This document shows positions 38,278 through 46,300 of a DNA stretch of 64,000 nucleotides, piece after piece. Position numbers and translations under genes: made by a program. Location: IMG/VR virus record IMGVR_UViG_3300018026_000007, positions 1 to 64,000 of that record; one strand, written 5' to 3'. This DNA comes from a virus. The notes beneath the pieces are model-generated. The model searched no databases. It had not been told where the DNA came from and was given only the letters and a program-made list of their open reading frames with translations. Each line of letters starts with the position of its first letter. Within the stretch, counting starts at the first letter, position 1.

Positions 38278-38700
38278 ATGAGCAGCAATCCCAATCCCAT
38301 CATTGAAGGGGGCTCGCCCTTTCAAACAACCACGACCCCAACAATCGAGCGGGCGAACCGCCTGATGGGCCTTCGCGCGCATCCAGGGTTCGCCGACCTG
38401 GTGCGGATTTCGCAGGAGATGGTGCAAACAGCGGCGGATCAGTGCGCTGATTATCCTGGCTGGGACCCGCTGCAAATCACCGTTCTGAAAGTTCGCATGC
38501 AAGTCGCGAAAGAGCATCATCAACTTCTGTTGGCCCGAGTTAATATGGCAATCGAAGCGGGAGTCGAAGAAGCCCGCGCGTTCGTTTCATCCCTGCCCGC
38601 CGTCTCCCCCGAAGAAGCCGTTAACAATGGAGACCTGGTTCGCCAAAAAGTGCTGGAACAATTCGAAAACATGGAAATGCGGCCAGCAGGGTCATACTAG
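38278..38700 (+). CDS. Hypothetical morphogenesis-region protein (140 aa)
   Basis: Mostly helical (FADLVRISQEMVQTAADQCAD, VLKVRMQVAKEHHQLLLARVNMAIEAGVEEARAF). GGACGGAGC precedes ATG 38278. A 14-codon frame (38237-38281) overlaps its start by ATGA and contains a CATGGCC/GGCCATG stem. Between portal and scaffold; may be a head-tail or chaperone protein. Confidence 0.6.
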   Translation: MSSNPNPIIEGGSPFQTTTTPTIERANRLMGLRAHPGFADLVRISQEMVQTAADQCADYPGWDPLQITVLKVRMQVAKEHHQLLLARVNMAIEAGVEEARAFVSSLPAVSPEEAVNNGDLVRQKVLEQFENMEMRPAGSY

Positions 38701-38727
38701 ACCAGTTGCTGAAATCTTATTACAAGT

Positions 38728-38755
38728 TTTTGACTTTCCTTTCCATTAGTGTAAG
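38728..38755 (+). promoter_or_regulatory. GACTTT-class promoter motif
   Basis: TTTTTGACTTTCCTTTCCATTAG followed by TGTAAG (GACTTT at 38732-38737); close to the consensus. Drives the scaffold-like gene. Confidence 0.7.
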
Positions 38756-38778
38756 TTCACTTTAGGGAGCGTCCAGCA

Positions 38779-39855
38779 ATGAGCACTAATCCAGTTGTCC
38801 TGAATCCCGTAGTCATGAATGACGAGTTGGCGAAGGCTGTCCACGGCGCGCTTGACCCCGAAGATATCAAAGCCGCGATTCTGGCAGAAGCGGCCAAACA
38901 GACCACTGCGGCCACGCAGACGGCGGCTGATACTGCGGCACAAAAAGCGGCGGCGGACAAAGCGGCTGCCGATGCCGTTGTAGCCACGGAGCCTTTCAAG
39001 CGCGTGGAAGTGATCGGCGGACGAGAGTTTACATTCGAAGCCGAGAGCGAGCTTGAACTGGAGCGCGCGGTCAACAACGCTTATAAAGTTGCCTACGCGG
39101 TTCAGGAGTCTGCGCCAGTGGCTGCAGCGACCCCTGCCGCCCCTGTGGTGCCACAAAAGACTGCAGAAGAAATTGCAGCAGAGCGCGCAGAGTTGGACCT
39201 GAAGTTTAAGCGCGGAGATATCTCAACAAAAGAATATCTTGAGCAGTCTGGAGCCGTGGCGGATTACTTGGCCAGCCAGGGGATTTCAATCGATAGGCTA
39301 AAGTCCACAGTTGACCAAAACGAAAATACGCAGTATAAACAGTCATGGGAACAAGCCACTGACTCATTTTTGAACAGCACTGCGGGCGCAGATTGGCCAG
39401 GCGGCACAAAGAATCTCAAACTGATCGGCAGAATTATTGCGGCTGATCCGAAATTGGCTGAGGCGGAAGACAAAGTCGCCGCGTTGGCGCAAGCCTATAA
39501 TCAAATGAAAGCGGATGGTACGGTTTTTCCGCCCGAAGACCCCACACTTGTGGATGCAACTCAGACGCCCGCTGCACCCCCCACTCCAGTAGTTGTGCCT
39601 GCAACCCCCGCTCCCGTAGTCGCGGCTCCTGCGGCTCCTGCGCCGCGCGTAGCGGCAACATCGTCTTCTCTCTTCGGAGCAAGTTCAGGCGTAAGCGCAA
39701 ATACCGCCGTGCCAGCAGCAACAACCACCAAAGTGGATGTCCCTTCAAATGCAACACCAGAAGAAATTCTCGATGCGTGGAAAAAGGCACAGGTCGCCGC
39801 AGGAAAAAATCCCGACGACGCTTTCAAAGAGACCTTTTCTGCCCGTCGTGCGTAG
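38779..39855 (+). CDS. Probable capsid scaffolding protein (358 aa)
   Basis: It is placed directly before the major capsid gene and is rich in Ala, Glu, Lys and Pro. A helical N-terminal half (KAVHGALDPEDIKAAILAEAAKQ, TAADTAAQKAAADKAAADA), a central YLEQSGAVADYLASQG region and a Pro/Ala linker before a C-terminal helix (TPEEILDAWKKAQVAAGKNPDD) fit a scaffold with a C-terminal capsid-binding part. Not matched to a named family. AGGGAGCG precedes the ATG. Confidence 0.65.
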   Translation: MSTNPVVLNPVVMNDELAKAVHGALDPEDIKAAILAEAAKQTTAATQTAADTAAQKAAADKAAADAVVATEPFKRVEVIGGREFTFEAESELELERAVNNAYKVAYAVQESAPVAAATPAAPVVPQKTAEEIAAERAELDLKFKRGDISTKEYLEQSGAVADYLASQGISIDRLKSTVDQNENTQYKQSWEQATDSFLNSTAGADWPGGTKNLKLIGRIIAADPKLAEAEDKVAALAQAYNQMKADGTVFPPEDPTLVDATQTPAAPPTPVVVPATPAPVVAAPAAPAPRVAATSSSLFGASSGVSANTAVPAATTTKVDVPSNATPEEILDAWKKAQVAAGKNPDDAFKETFSARRA

Positions 39856-39866
39856 GCATTCGAGCG

Positions 39867-39888
39867 TGCTGGCCACACGCTTTTAGGC
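39867..39888 (+). terminator. Possible terminator after scaffold gene
   Basis: GCGTG and CACGC flank a 7-base loop and are followed by TTTTA. A second hairpin, GGGGAGTG with CGCTCCCC (about 39896-39917), lies downstream without a T-run. Together they separate the scaffold and capsid units. Confidence 0.45.
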
Positions 39889-39935
39889 GCGTACGGGGAG
39901 TGCAAAGACGCTCCCCACGCAGCCCCTTCCAAAGT

Positions 39936-39963
39936 TTTTGACTTTCCTTTCCTATAGTGTAGG
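39936..39963 (+). promoter_or_regulatory. GACTTT-class promoter of the capsid gene
   Basis: TTTTTGACTTTCCTTTCCTATAG then TGTAGGG: the best copy of the motif in the window, 50 bases before the capsid start. Confidence 0.75.
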
Positions 39964-40011
39964 GACTTGAATTGAGCAGTTAGCCCATACTGGGCACAAG
40001 GAAATACGACC

Positions 40012-41007
40012 ATGATTTTACCGCCTGGCGTGCAGAGTACGACTCTTGCCGCTTTCCCACAGATCGCATACGACCGAACCGCCATTCTTGAGTGGCAGTT
40101 CAACACTCCGTTCCTGGAAGAGCTTTGCGACTTCCGACCTCTGCCGCGTCGGTCTGGTCGGACGCTCCAGTTCTACGGGCAAACTCCGTATGCTGCCGCG
40201 ACCTACGACCTGTCTGAAGGTATCCCAGGGCCGTCACTCCAGTTGAACCAAGTTTTCAGCGATGCATTCGCCGATGAATACGGCGACTGGATCGGCATTT
40301 CGAACGTCGCACAGCAAATGTTCCTTGCGGACATCACGCTGGACGCGAGTCGCAACCTGTCGTATCGGGGTGCTCTGACGAGCAACCTGATCGCGATTAA
40401 CGGCTTCGAAGCCGCTGCGACCGCTCAGGCTTCCGCCCGCATCGACTTGCTCGACAACGAATTCATGCTTTCCAACACGATTCGGAAGTGCGAGTCCCAG
40501 TTGATGGGCAACGCGGTTCCTGGTCGCGATGGTGGGCTCTATACGTCGGCTCAGCACCCGTACGTTGTGTACGACTTCATGTCGGACAACAGCGCGGGCT
40601 CTGCCGTCGATACGCTGAAGCGATCCGAATCGGGTGCGAATGTCCTGAAGTCGGACATGACGCGCGGCTACACCGTCCTGGAATGGGCGGGCGTCCGCAT
40701 CATCCGTACCCAGACCGTGCCGACCTACACCAACTACCCGTCCACGGGCAAGACTGGTTATGCGTCGTACGTTGTGGGCCGCGAAGCCATGATGGCTTCC
40801 GAGTTGCTGGGCCAGCGCGTTCCGCGCAACCCCAGCTTCAAGGTGAACGTCAAGACCTTCGGCGATAACGACATCGACCTCAGCAACCCCATGTTGCAGA
40901 CACGAGCAATCGTGAGCTACGACTGGTTCCTGGGAGTCGTTGCCCGTCCGAATACGAACAACACTCCTGGCTTCCGCCGAGTGCGCTGCGAAGTCAGCGC
41001 GGTGTAG
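40012..41007 (+). CDS. Major capsid protein (likely)
   Basis: The 331-residue protein has its own strong promoter, follows the scaffold-like gene and uses a biased set of codons as expected for an abundant protein. Sequence is HK97-fold-like in order: an N-terminal arm (AILEWQFNTPFLEELCDFRPLPRR), beta-rich E-loop region (LQFYGQTPYAAATYDLSEG), spine helix with NLIAINGFEAAATAQAS, and a beta P-domain ending in TRAIVSYDWFLGVVARP. No exact family name is claimed. An AAGGAAATACGACC leader precedes ATG 40012. A truncated paralogue of its N-terminus lies at 41789. Confidence 0.78.
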   Translation: MILPPGVQSTTLAAFPQIAYDRTAILEWQFNTPFLEELCDFRPLPRRSGRTLQFYGQTPYAAATYDLSEGIPGPSLQLNQVFSDAFADEYGDWIGISNVAQQMFLADITLDASRNLSYRGALTSNLIAINGFEAAATAQASARIDLLDNEFMLSNTIRKCESQLMGNAVPGRDGGLYTSAQHPYVVYDFMSDNSAGSAVDTLKRSESGANVLKSDMTRGYTVLEWAGVRIIRTQTVPTYTNYPSTGKTGYASYVVGREAMMASELLGQRVPRNPSFKVNVKTFGDNDIDLSNPMLQTRAIVSYDWFLGVVARPNTNNTPGFRRVRCEVSAV

Positions 41008-41046
41008 TCGGGACCTGAAACCAAGATCGGTTTTTGCACGACAAAT

Positions 41047-41085
41047 TCGTAGGTGGGTTGAAATCCCCACCCCGAGATTTTCTTT
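41047..41085 (+). terminator. Hairpin between capsid and next gene
   Basis: GGTGGG and CCCACC surround an 8-base loop and are followed by CCGAGATTTTC. It may be a weak terminator or an RNA-processing/stability hairpin that sets the capsid to downstream ratio. Confidence 0.4.
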
Positions 41086-41105
41086 GAATTGACAGGAGAA
41101 CTACC

Positions 41106-41717
41106 GTGTCTAACGCTTCAACCATTCGTCGGCAAGTCGCAGGAACCCAGCAATTGACTCTCGCGTCGTTGCTCGGCTCGACAATTACCACAACGGAGAC
41201 CGCGTTCAAGCTGAACGATAACGGTCTGACCTTGACTGGCGGGGGCGTCGTGCCTCTGGCTGCAGGGAACACTGGGCTGTACGCGGGCACTGGCCAGGTT
41301 ATTTGGATTCACGCTGCGGGTACGATTACGGGCGGAACCGCCAGTTCTACCTCGCTGATTCTCAAACTGTACGAAGTTCCTGCGTCTTTGCTGCCCATCG
41401 CCGATACGCTGGCTGGTCAGCAAACCTTCACAAGCTGGAACCTGATTGCCACGTCGGCGCCGGGAGTCCTCAGTTCGGGTGTCACCGCTGGAAACTTCTC
41501 CGTGGACGCTTATGTCCAATTGGACTCGCAGTACAATCTCGACGGTTGGTTCGAATCGCAGGTATTTGCGTCTACGACTGGCGCAAAGACCGCCATCACT
41601 GCAGTCAAGGGTCTGGTCGGCGAAGCGGATTTGAACTTTGCTCTGACCACCACCTTGGGCGGAACCGAAGCGGGCGTTACCGTCAACCTGAACGAATTCG
41701 AACTCTCGCTCGTGTAG
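41106..41717 (+). CDS. Probable capsid decoration or structural protein (203 aa)
   Basis: ACAGGAGAACTACC precedes the start, read as GTG/ATG at 41106. Beta-rich, low-charge protein (VIWIHAAGTITGGTASSTSLILKLYEV, NLDGWFESQVFASTTG, EAGVTVNLNEFELSLV) cotranscribed with the capsid gene. It resembles head-surface proteins by composition only. Confidence 0.6.
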   Translation: MSNASTIRRQVAGTQQLTLASLLGSTITTTETAFKLNDNGLTLTGGGVVPLAAGNTGLYAGTGQVIWIHAAGTITGGTASSTSLILKLYEVPASLLPIADTLAGQQTFTSWNLIATSAPGVLSSGVTAGNFSVDAYVQLDSQYNLDGWFESQVFASTTGAKTAITAVKGLVGEADLNFALTTTLGGTEAGVTVNLNEFELSLV

Positions 41718-41750
41718 TCCTGAGCGAGCAACAATTTCTTGACACCTCCA

Positions 41751-41789
41751 CCCCTCAGCACCAGTATGGCACTGAGGGGTTTTCTTTTA
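41751..41789 (+). terminator. Strong intrinsic terminator of the capsid operon
   Basis: CCCCTCAG and CTGAGGGG form a perfect 8-bp stem with a 13-base loop, followed by TTTTCTTTT. Confidence 0.92.
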
Positions 41790-41989
41790 TGCTGCCGCTT
41801 GATGATGTCGCGTACGATTCCATCTCAATAGAAGAATGGAAAATGAACACGATGTTTGACAGTTTTCTGGACTTTCGTCCCCTGCCGCGCCGATACAAAA
41901 GCATCTGGCGCGTGCTGCATGTGGATGGTTTCGAAGCTGGAAAACCCGTCATGTTCAAGACTTTTTCTTCCATAAGTGAACCTGAATGA
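41789..41989 (+). pseudogene. Truncated paralogue of the major capsid N-terminus
   Basis: The 66-residue frame (LPLDDVAYDSISIEEWKMN, FDSFLDFRPLPRRYKSIWRVL) aligns with capsid residues about 2-50, sharing AYD-x-x-x-I-x-EW, a -FRPLPRR- core and the basic run after it; nothing of the rest of the capsid remains. Its ATG is directly behind the terminator, and the only ribosome-like sequence (GAGGGG) is inside the terminator stem, so translation is doubtful. The 3' end contains the promoter motif at 41957 used by the tRNAs. It looks like a duplication remnant, although a small capsid-interacting peptide cannot be excluded. Confidence 0.65.
41957..41981 (+). promoter_or_regulatory. GACTTT-class promoter of the tRNA unit
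   Basis: AAGACTTTTTCTTCCATAAG then TGAACC, 15 bases before tRNA-Met. Confidence 0.65.
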
Positions 41990-41994
41990 ACAGG

Positions 41995-42071
41995 TGCGGA
42001 GTGGAGCAGTCAGGTAGCTCGTCTGCCTCATAAGCAGAAGGTCGCAGGTTCAAATCCTGCCTCCGCAACCA
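41995..42071 (+). tRNA. tRNA-Met (CAT)
   Basis: Full cloverleaf of 77 bases with CCA encoded. Acceptor TGCGGAG pairs with CTCCGCA, anticodon loop CTCATAA on a TCTGC/GCAGA stem, T-arm GCAGG-TTCAAAT-CCTGC. The 1-72 pair is T-A, unlike the C-A mismatch of E. coli initiator tRNA. Confidence 0.95.
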
Positions 42072-42073
42072 AA

Positions 42074-42149
42074 GCACGAGTAGCTCAGACGGCAGAGCGG
42101 CTGTTTTGTAAACAGCGGGTCGGTGGTTCGATTCCATCCTCGTGCTCCA
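42074..42149 (+). tRNA. tRNA-Thr (TGT)
   Basis: Full cloverleaf of 76 bases with CCA encoded. Acceptor GCACGAG/CTCGTGC, anticodon loop TTTGTAA on a GCTGT/ACAGC stem, T-arm with GGTTCGATTCC. Two bases after tRNA-Met, so both come from one transcript. Confidence 0.95.
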
Positions 42150-42167
42150 AATTTGTGATAGGATAGA

Positions 42168-42785
42168 ATGATGTTCAACATGGACCCATCTCGGACAAAA
42201 ATCGGCTACCTAGTTCGCCATGGTGAGTTGAAGAACATGCGGATTTGGGATGGCTGGGGTGACTTTGATTTGTCCGAAGAAGGCAAACGCCAAGCCGAGA
42301 AGGCTGCGCAGTGGCTTTCATTCGAACATTTCGGTCGCGTGGTTTCATCCGATGTGCCGCGCACGATGCACACCGCGCAATATTTGATGGACTCTGGCTC
42401 GGTTGACTGCCAGTACATGGTGTGCGACCCGAACCTGCGACCATGGAACGTGTCGGATTTTACGGGCAAGGAAAAAACGCCCGAGCGGATCGCTGAATTC
42501 AAGAAGTACATTGATGACCCAACGCTGCCGATCCCTGGCGGCGAGAGTCGCAATCAACTCAAGGATCGCGTGCAAGTCCTGTGGCAGTACTTCATGGCTC
42601 CGTACAAGGGTCTTCCGACCGTGGGATTCATTCACAACTCGGTGCTGAAATCGTTGATGGGAATCGATGACGTGCGAGATGCCGTGTCGCCAGGCGGGAT
42701 CGTCGCCGTTTATATGACCGAAAAGGGCGAGATTGAATTTCAAATCGTAATGGGCGAAGTCAATTTTGAAAAGGGAGTTTCGTAA
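42168..42785 (+). CDS. Histidine phosphatase superfamily protein
   Basis: The catalytic LVRHGE motif (residues 15-20), SSDVPRTMHTAQYL with the second arginine, E in a PGGES segment and GFIHNSV with the second histidine give the full phosphoglycerate mutase-like set (205 aa). Substrate unknown; cobalamin/ribazole, nucleotide and RNA-end phosphatases share the fold. The gene follows the two tRNAs by 18 bases with AGGATAGA upstream, so it is cotranscribed with them. ATG 42171 and 42180 are also in frame. Confidence 0.82.
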   Translation: MMFNMDPSRTKIGYLVRHGELKNMRIWDGWGDFDLSEEGKRQAEKAAQWLSFEHFGRVVSSDVPRTMHTAQYLMDSGSVDCQYMVCDPNLRPWNVSDFTGKEKTPERIAEFKKYIDDPTLPIPGGESRNQLKDRVQVLWQYFMAPYKGLPTVGFIHNSVLKSLMGIDDVRDAVSPGGIVAVYMTEKGEIEFQIVMGEVNFEKGVS

Positions 42786-43366
42786 TGGCATCCCCAACCC
42801 CGCCGCTTACTGACCTCGCCGCGCCGATTCTCGCGGGCGATCCCATTCTGTCCGACGAGAACCGTGCCGACCTGTGGGACACGTTCCACAGTTCCAAAAG
42901 TCCCGAAGAACTTATTCAGCACCTGCAGCCATTGGTAATCCCCGACGATACCAAGAAGCGGCTGTACGACGCCAAAAGGCAATCGATGCCCGTGGTCGGA
43001 CCGATAGACAAAGTCACAACCGCCATGCAGCAACTGGCTCAGATAGACCCCAAAATACTGGATGTCGCGGAAGCGCATCCGAATGTCCTGAAGGCACTCA
43101 CCAGCGCGGCTACGACCCCCGAAAAAGGGGCTACAGCGACTTCTGGCGCATCGACACCTGCGGGGAAGGGAAAGACACCAGCCGCTGGCTCTGCGCCCGC
43201 CCCTGTCGCCCTACCGCCAAGACCCGATGGTTTAGAGCACATGCCGCCGATTCCTGAAGGTCATAAGCGCGTCCAAGCCAGCGATGGTGGGATTCATGAC
43301 ATCCCCGAAGAGAACTTGCCCAAGGCATTTGAACTGGACCCCCGACTGCATGTAATGAATCCATAG
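42785..43366 (+). CDS. Hypothetical protein (193 aa)
   Basis: ATG 42785 overlaps the previous stop (TAATG) with GGGAG upstream. Helical N-terminal part (RADLWDTFHSSKSPEELIQHLQPL) and a Pro/Ala linker, then EHMPPIPEGHKRVQASDGGIHDIPEENLPKAFELDPRLHVM, which recalls short internal motifs of phage virion proteins. Probably acts with the polyvalent protein that follows. Confidence 0.6.
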   Translation: MASPTPPLTDLAAPILAGDPILSDENRADLWDTFHSSKSPEELIQHLQPLVIPDDTKKRLYDAKRQSMPVVGPIDKVTTAMQQLAQIDPKILDVAEAHPNVLKALTSAATTPEKGATATSGASTPAGKGKTPAAGSAPAPVALPPRPDGLEHMPPIPEGHKRVQASDGGIHDIPEENLPKAFELDPRLHVMNP

Positions 43367-43375
43367 GGAGCCTTT

Positions 43376-46300
43376 GTGGCCGACGATCAAACACCGACTC
43401 AGACACCTGCTGCGCCGCCCGCCGAACCTGCCGAAGGGGTTCTTCATTCCCTCGCAACTTCGGTTGGTATTGATCCCGAAGCGGTCAAGAGTGCCTGGCG
43501 CACGATTAAGGCGGACCCTGTCCAAGCGGCCAAGGAAATCGGCGGGGCGCAGGTCGATGAGTTTGTCGAAGCCGCCAAACATCCCGTGGGCGCAGCTATG
43601 CTCGCGCTTCATGGTGTTGTAAACTCCATTACTAACCCCGAAGCCCAGGCGCAAGCCAAAGCGCGACTGCACTCGCCAGGCATCATGAATAAGCTGATCG
43701 GGGCTCAAGAGTACCTGACCAGCGGAATTCCGTTTGTTGGTGGTGGGTATGCGAAAGCCGAAGAGCAGGGCGCGCGCGGCAATCTCCCTGGCGCGATAGG
43801 TACAATCGTCGGTACTACGGCTCCGATTTTGGCAGGCGAAGCCGCACGAGTACCAGAAGCCATTCATGAAGCTGGGGCAGAAGCCCGTGCAAGCATGGCC
43901 GCTCGGCATGAAGCGCGCATCGCCGAAGCCAAGACGGGTGACGTTATCACTGTCCGCCCAGACGAACAAACTCTGCCGCCAGCCCCTGCAGAAGCCGCGC
44001 CAGAAGCTAAAGCGGCTGCAGCACCAGAAGCTAAAGTTGCCCCCGAAGGTGGAGTGGTTCCCACTCACATTGATTTCAGCAAGATCGGCGGCATCGAGCG
44101 TCGGGGCCCGACTACCTTTGGTCGCGGTCAGGGCTCGTTTCCCGACACAGTCAACACGACATTTCAAATCATGCGCGAACTCGAAACGCCGACTGGCACC
44201 GCGCCCGAGGCACCTGAGATTCGCACCGAAGGTCCTACGTGGGATCGCATGCATAGCGCGTACGTGGGTGATGAAAAAGTCGGCTCGGTCGGGTATAAAC
44301 TCGATCCCGAAGGCGAAGCCAAGATTTATGGCTCCCAAGTGAAGCCCGAGCTTCGCGGCAAGGGCATCGGCCAGAAGCTCTATCGGTCAGCGATTGAAGA
44401 AGCGCGCAACGCGGGCGCGACTCGCATCATGAGCGATCCGACCCATCTATCGCCCGACGCGGCGCGCGTGTGGGAGCGGCTACAAGGTCGCGGTCTGCCT
44501 GTCGAAAGCATTACACACCCCACGGGCGAGCCAGGGTATCAGATTGATTTCGAGAAACAAGCAGAACCGCCAGCCGCGACGCCCGAGCCTCAGTTCGAGC
44601 AAACTCTTGCCCGTCGTGGTCAACTGCCGAACCAAAAAGTGAATCTGAGCGACGCATATGGTGCCACTGGCAAGTATGTCGGCGGACTGGTGGATTATCG
44701 ACCTCCCGCAGACATGCCTGCCGCCAGCCCGCTGGAAGCAGCGAACAAACTGCATGGCGTGACACACGGTCCAGAACTGTTGCCGATTCCCGAGCATCTA
44801 ATGACGCCTGGCGGAACATCGCATGATACCATCACTCACGAACTGGCGCATGGCGTGGTTGCCGACTTAGTAGGGCTACCCACGGAAGGCGCAGAAGTTT
44901 ACAGTCATTTGCATCCCGTGGCGACGGCGCGGGGGTCCGCCGCGACTATCGACCTCCCGTACCATAAGATTCCAGGCACTAGACAGGATTTTCTCAGCGG
45001 TGATGTGCATTTTCCGCGCCCCGTCCTGGAAGCAACCTGGCCGAAGTTCATTCCGACATATTTGGCTGGTGGCGTGGCGCAAGAACTTGTCCACGGCATT
45101 CCCTTCGAAAAGAATGAGGGAATGTATGGGGACTTGGAAGGGCTGCACCATATTGGCAAGATGATGGGCTTCACGCGCGCCGAAACGCAGGACATGATTA
45201 ACGCAGGCATTCAGCAGACGCGCGACCTATTGAACCATCCCGAGACTCTTGAGATACTCAGGAAATCGGCGGGCGAGCGCGAAGAAGGTCTGCCGAGAAC
45301 GCTGCATGCCAGCGCGGATAAAGTTCAAGATGTTATTCGACAAGTAAGGGAGGCACGACATGAACCAATCATTACTGAAGCTGGGGCTGAACATGGCGCA
45401 GTCCCTGCGGAAGCTGAACCCCGAGCAGCAGGAGCAGGCGCGGAAAAAGATGTACGAGAAGACTACGGGCAAGGAATATCGCCCCGCGCAGAAGCAAGAA
45501 AAGTAGGTGCGGAATACCATCCCGACCTGCAAAAATTGGCAGATCAATTTGGCGTCGATTCCGATGCCGAGAAAATACGAAACGGCGCGTCATTCATCGC
45601 ACCAGACGGAAAGTTCATTCATTTAAGTGGTGGGGCAACACATGACGCAGCGATTGATTGGGCGACGGGGCGGGGAGTCACCAAAGAAGCTCCCGATAAT
45701 CGAGTGGCGTTTTTGCGCGATACGGGTGCAGTTCGCACTCGCTTCACAACTGGCAAAGCAGGCAACCAACTTGCCGTTTCTGTTCCGAAGGCTGGTATTA
45801 CGCCCGAGCAAGTGAATGCTCTCAAACAGGCGGTCGGTCAAGGGCTAGGCCGAAACGGAAATCTCACGATGGAAATCGGAGAGCCAAGCGGAGCGGCGGC
45901 GGGGCCTAAAGAATTTGCCACTCCAAAAGATGTCGAGCCAATGTTGAAACAGATTGGCGCACATCCCGAACAAGCCGTTACCCCGAAGCTAGATGCTCGC
46001 AAGCGCGCCGCCATTCAGAATAACGTCACGCCGATTGAACATACCACAGCAAACGACCTGATGTTCGAGCAGGGGAAGAAAGATTGGGCGGCCCGCGCGG
46101 CAGAGTCTGTCAAGACGGGCGGCTTCACGATTCATCCAGAGACTGGTCATATTCCTGAAGAGGGGCATGTGATTGAAGTGGCACCTGAGCAGCGCAAAGC
46201 GTTGCCAGCCACCCCAACCAAGGAAGACATCGAACAGTTTCATGCAGAGCGCAAGCCGCTGTTCCAACAGCATCCCGAGTTGCATGTGGGCGGCTACGGG

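Noticed and set aside
38237-38281. 14-codon leader peptide with CATGGCC/GGCCATG stem before 38278
   Set aside because: The ATGA overlap and stem are suggestive but too short to support a gene or attenuator.
43232-44338. Minus-strand 368-codon frame opposite the polyvalent gene
   Set aside because: Antisense shadow without start signals.
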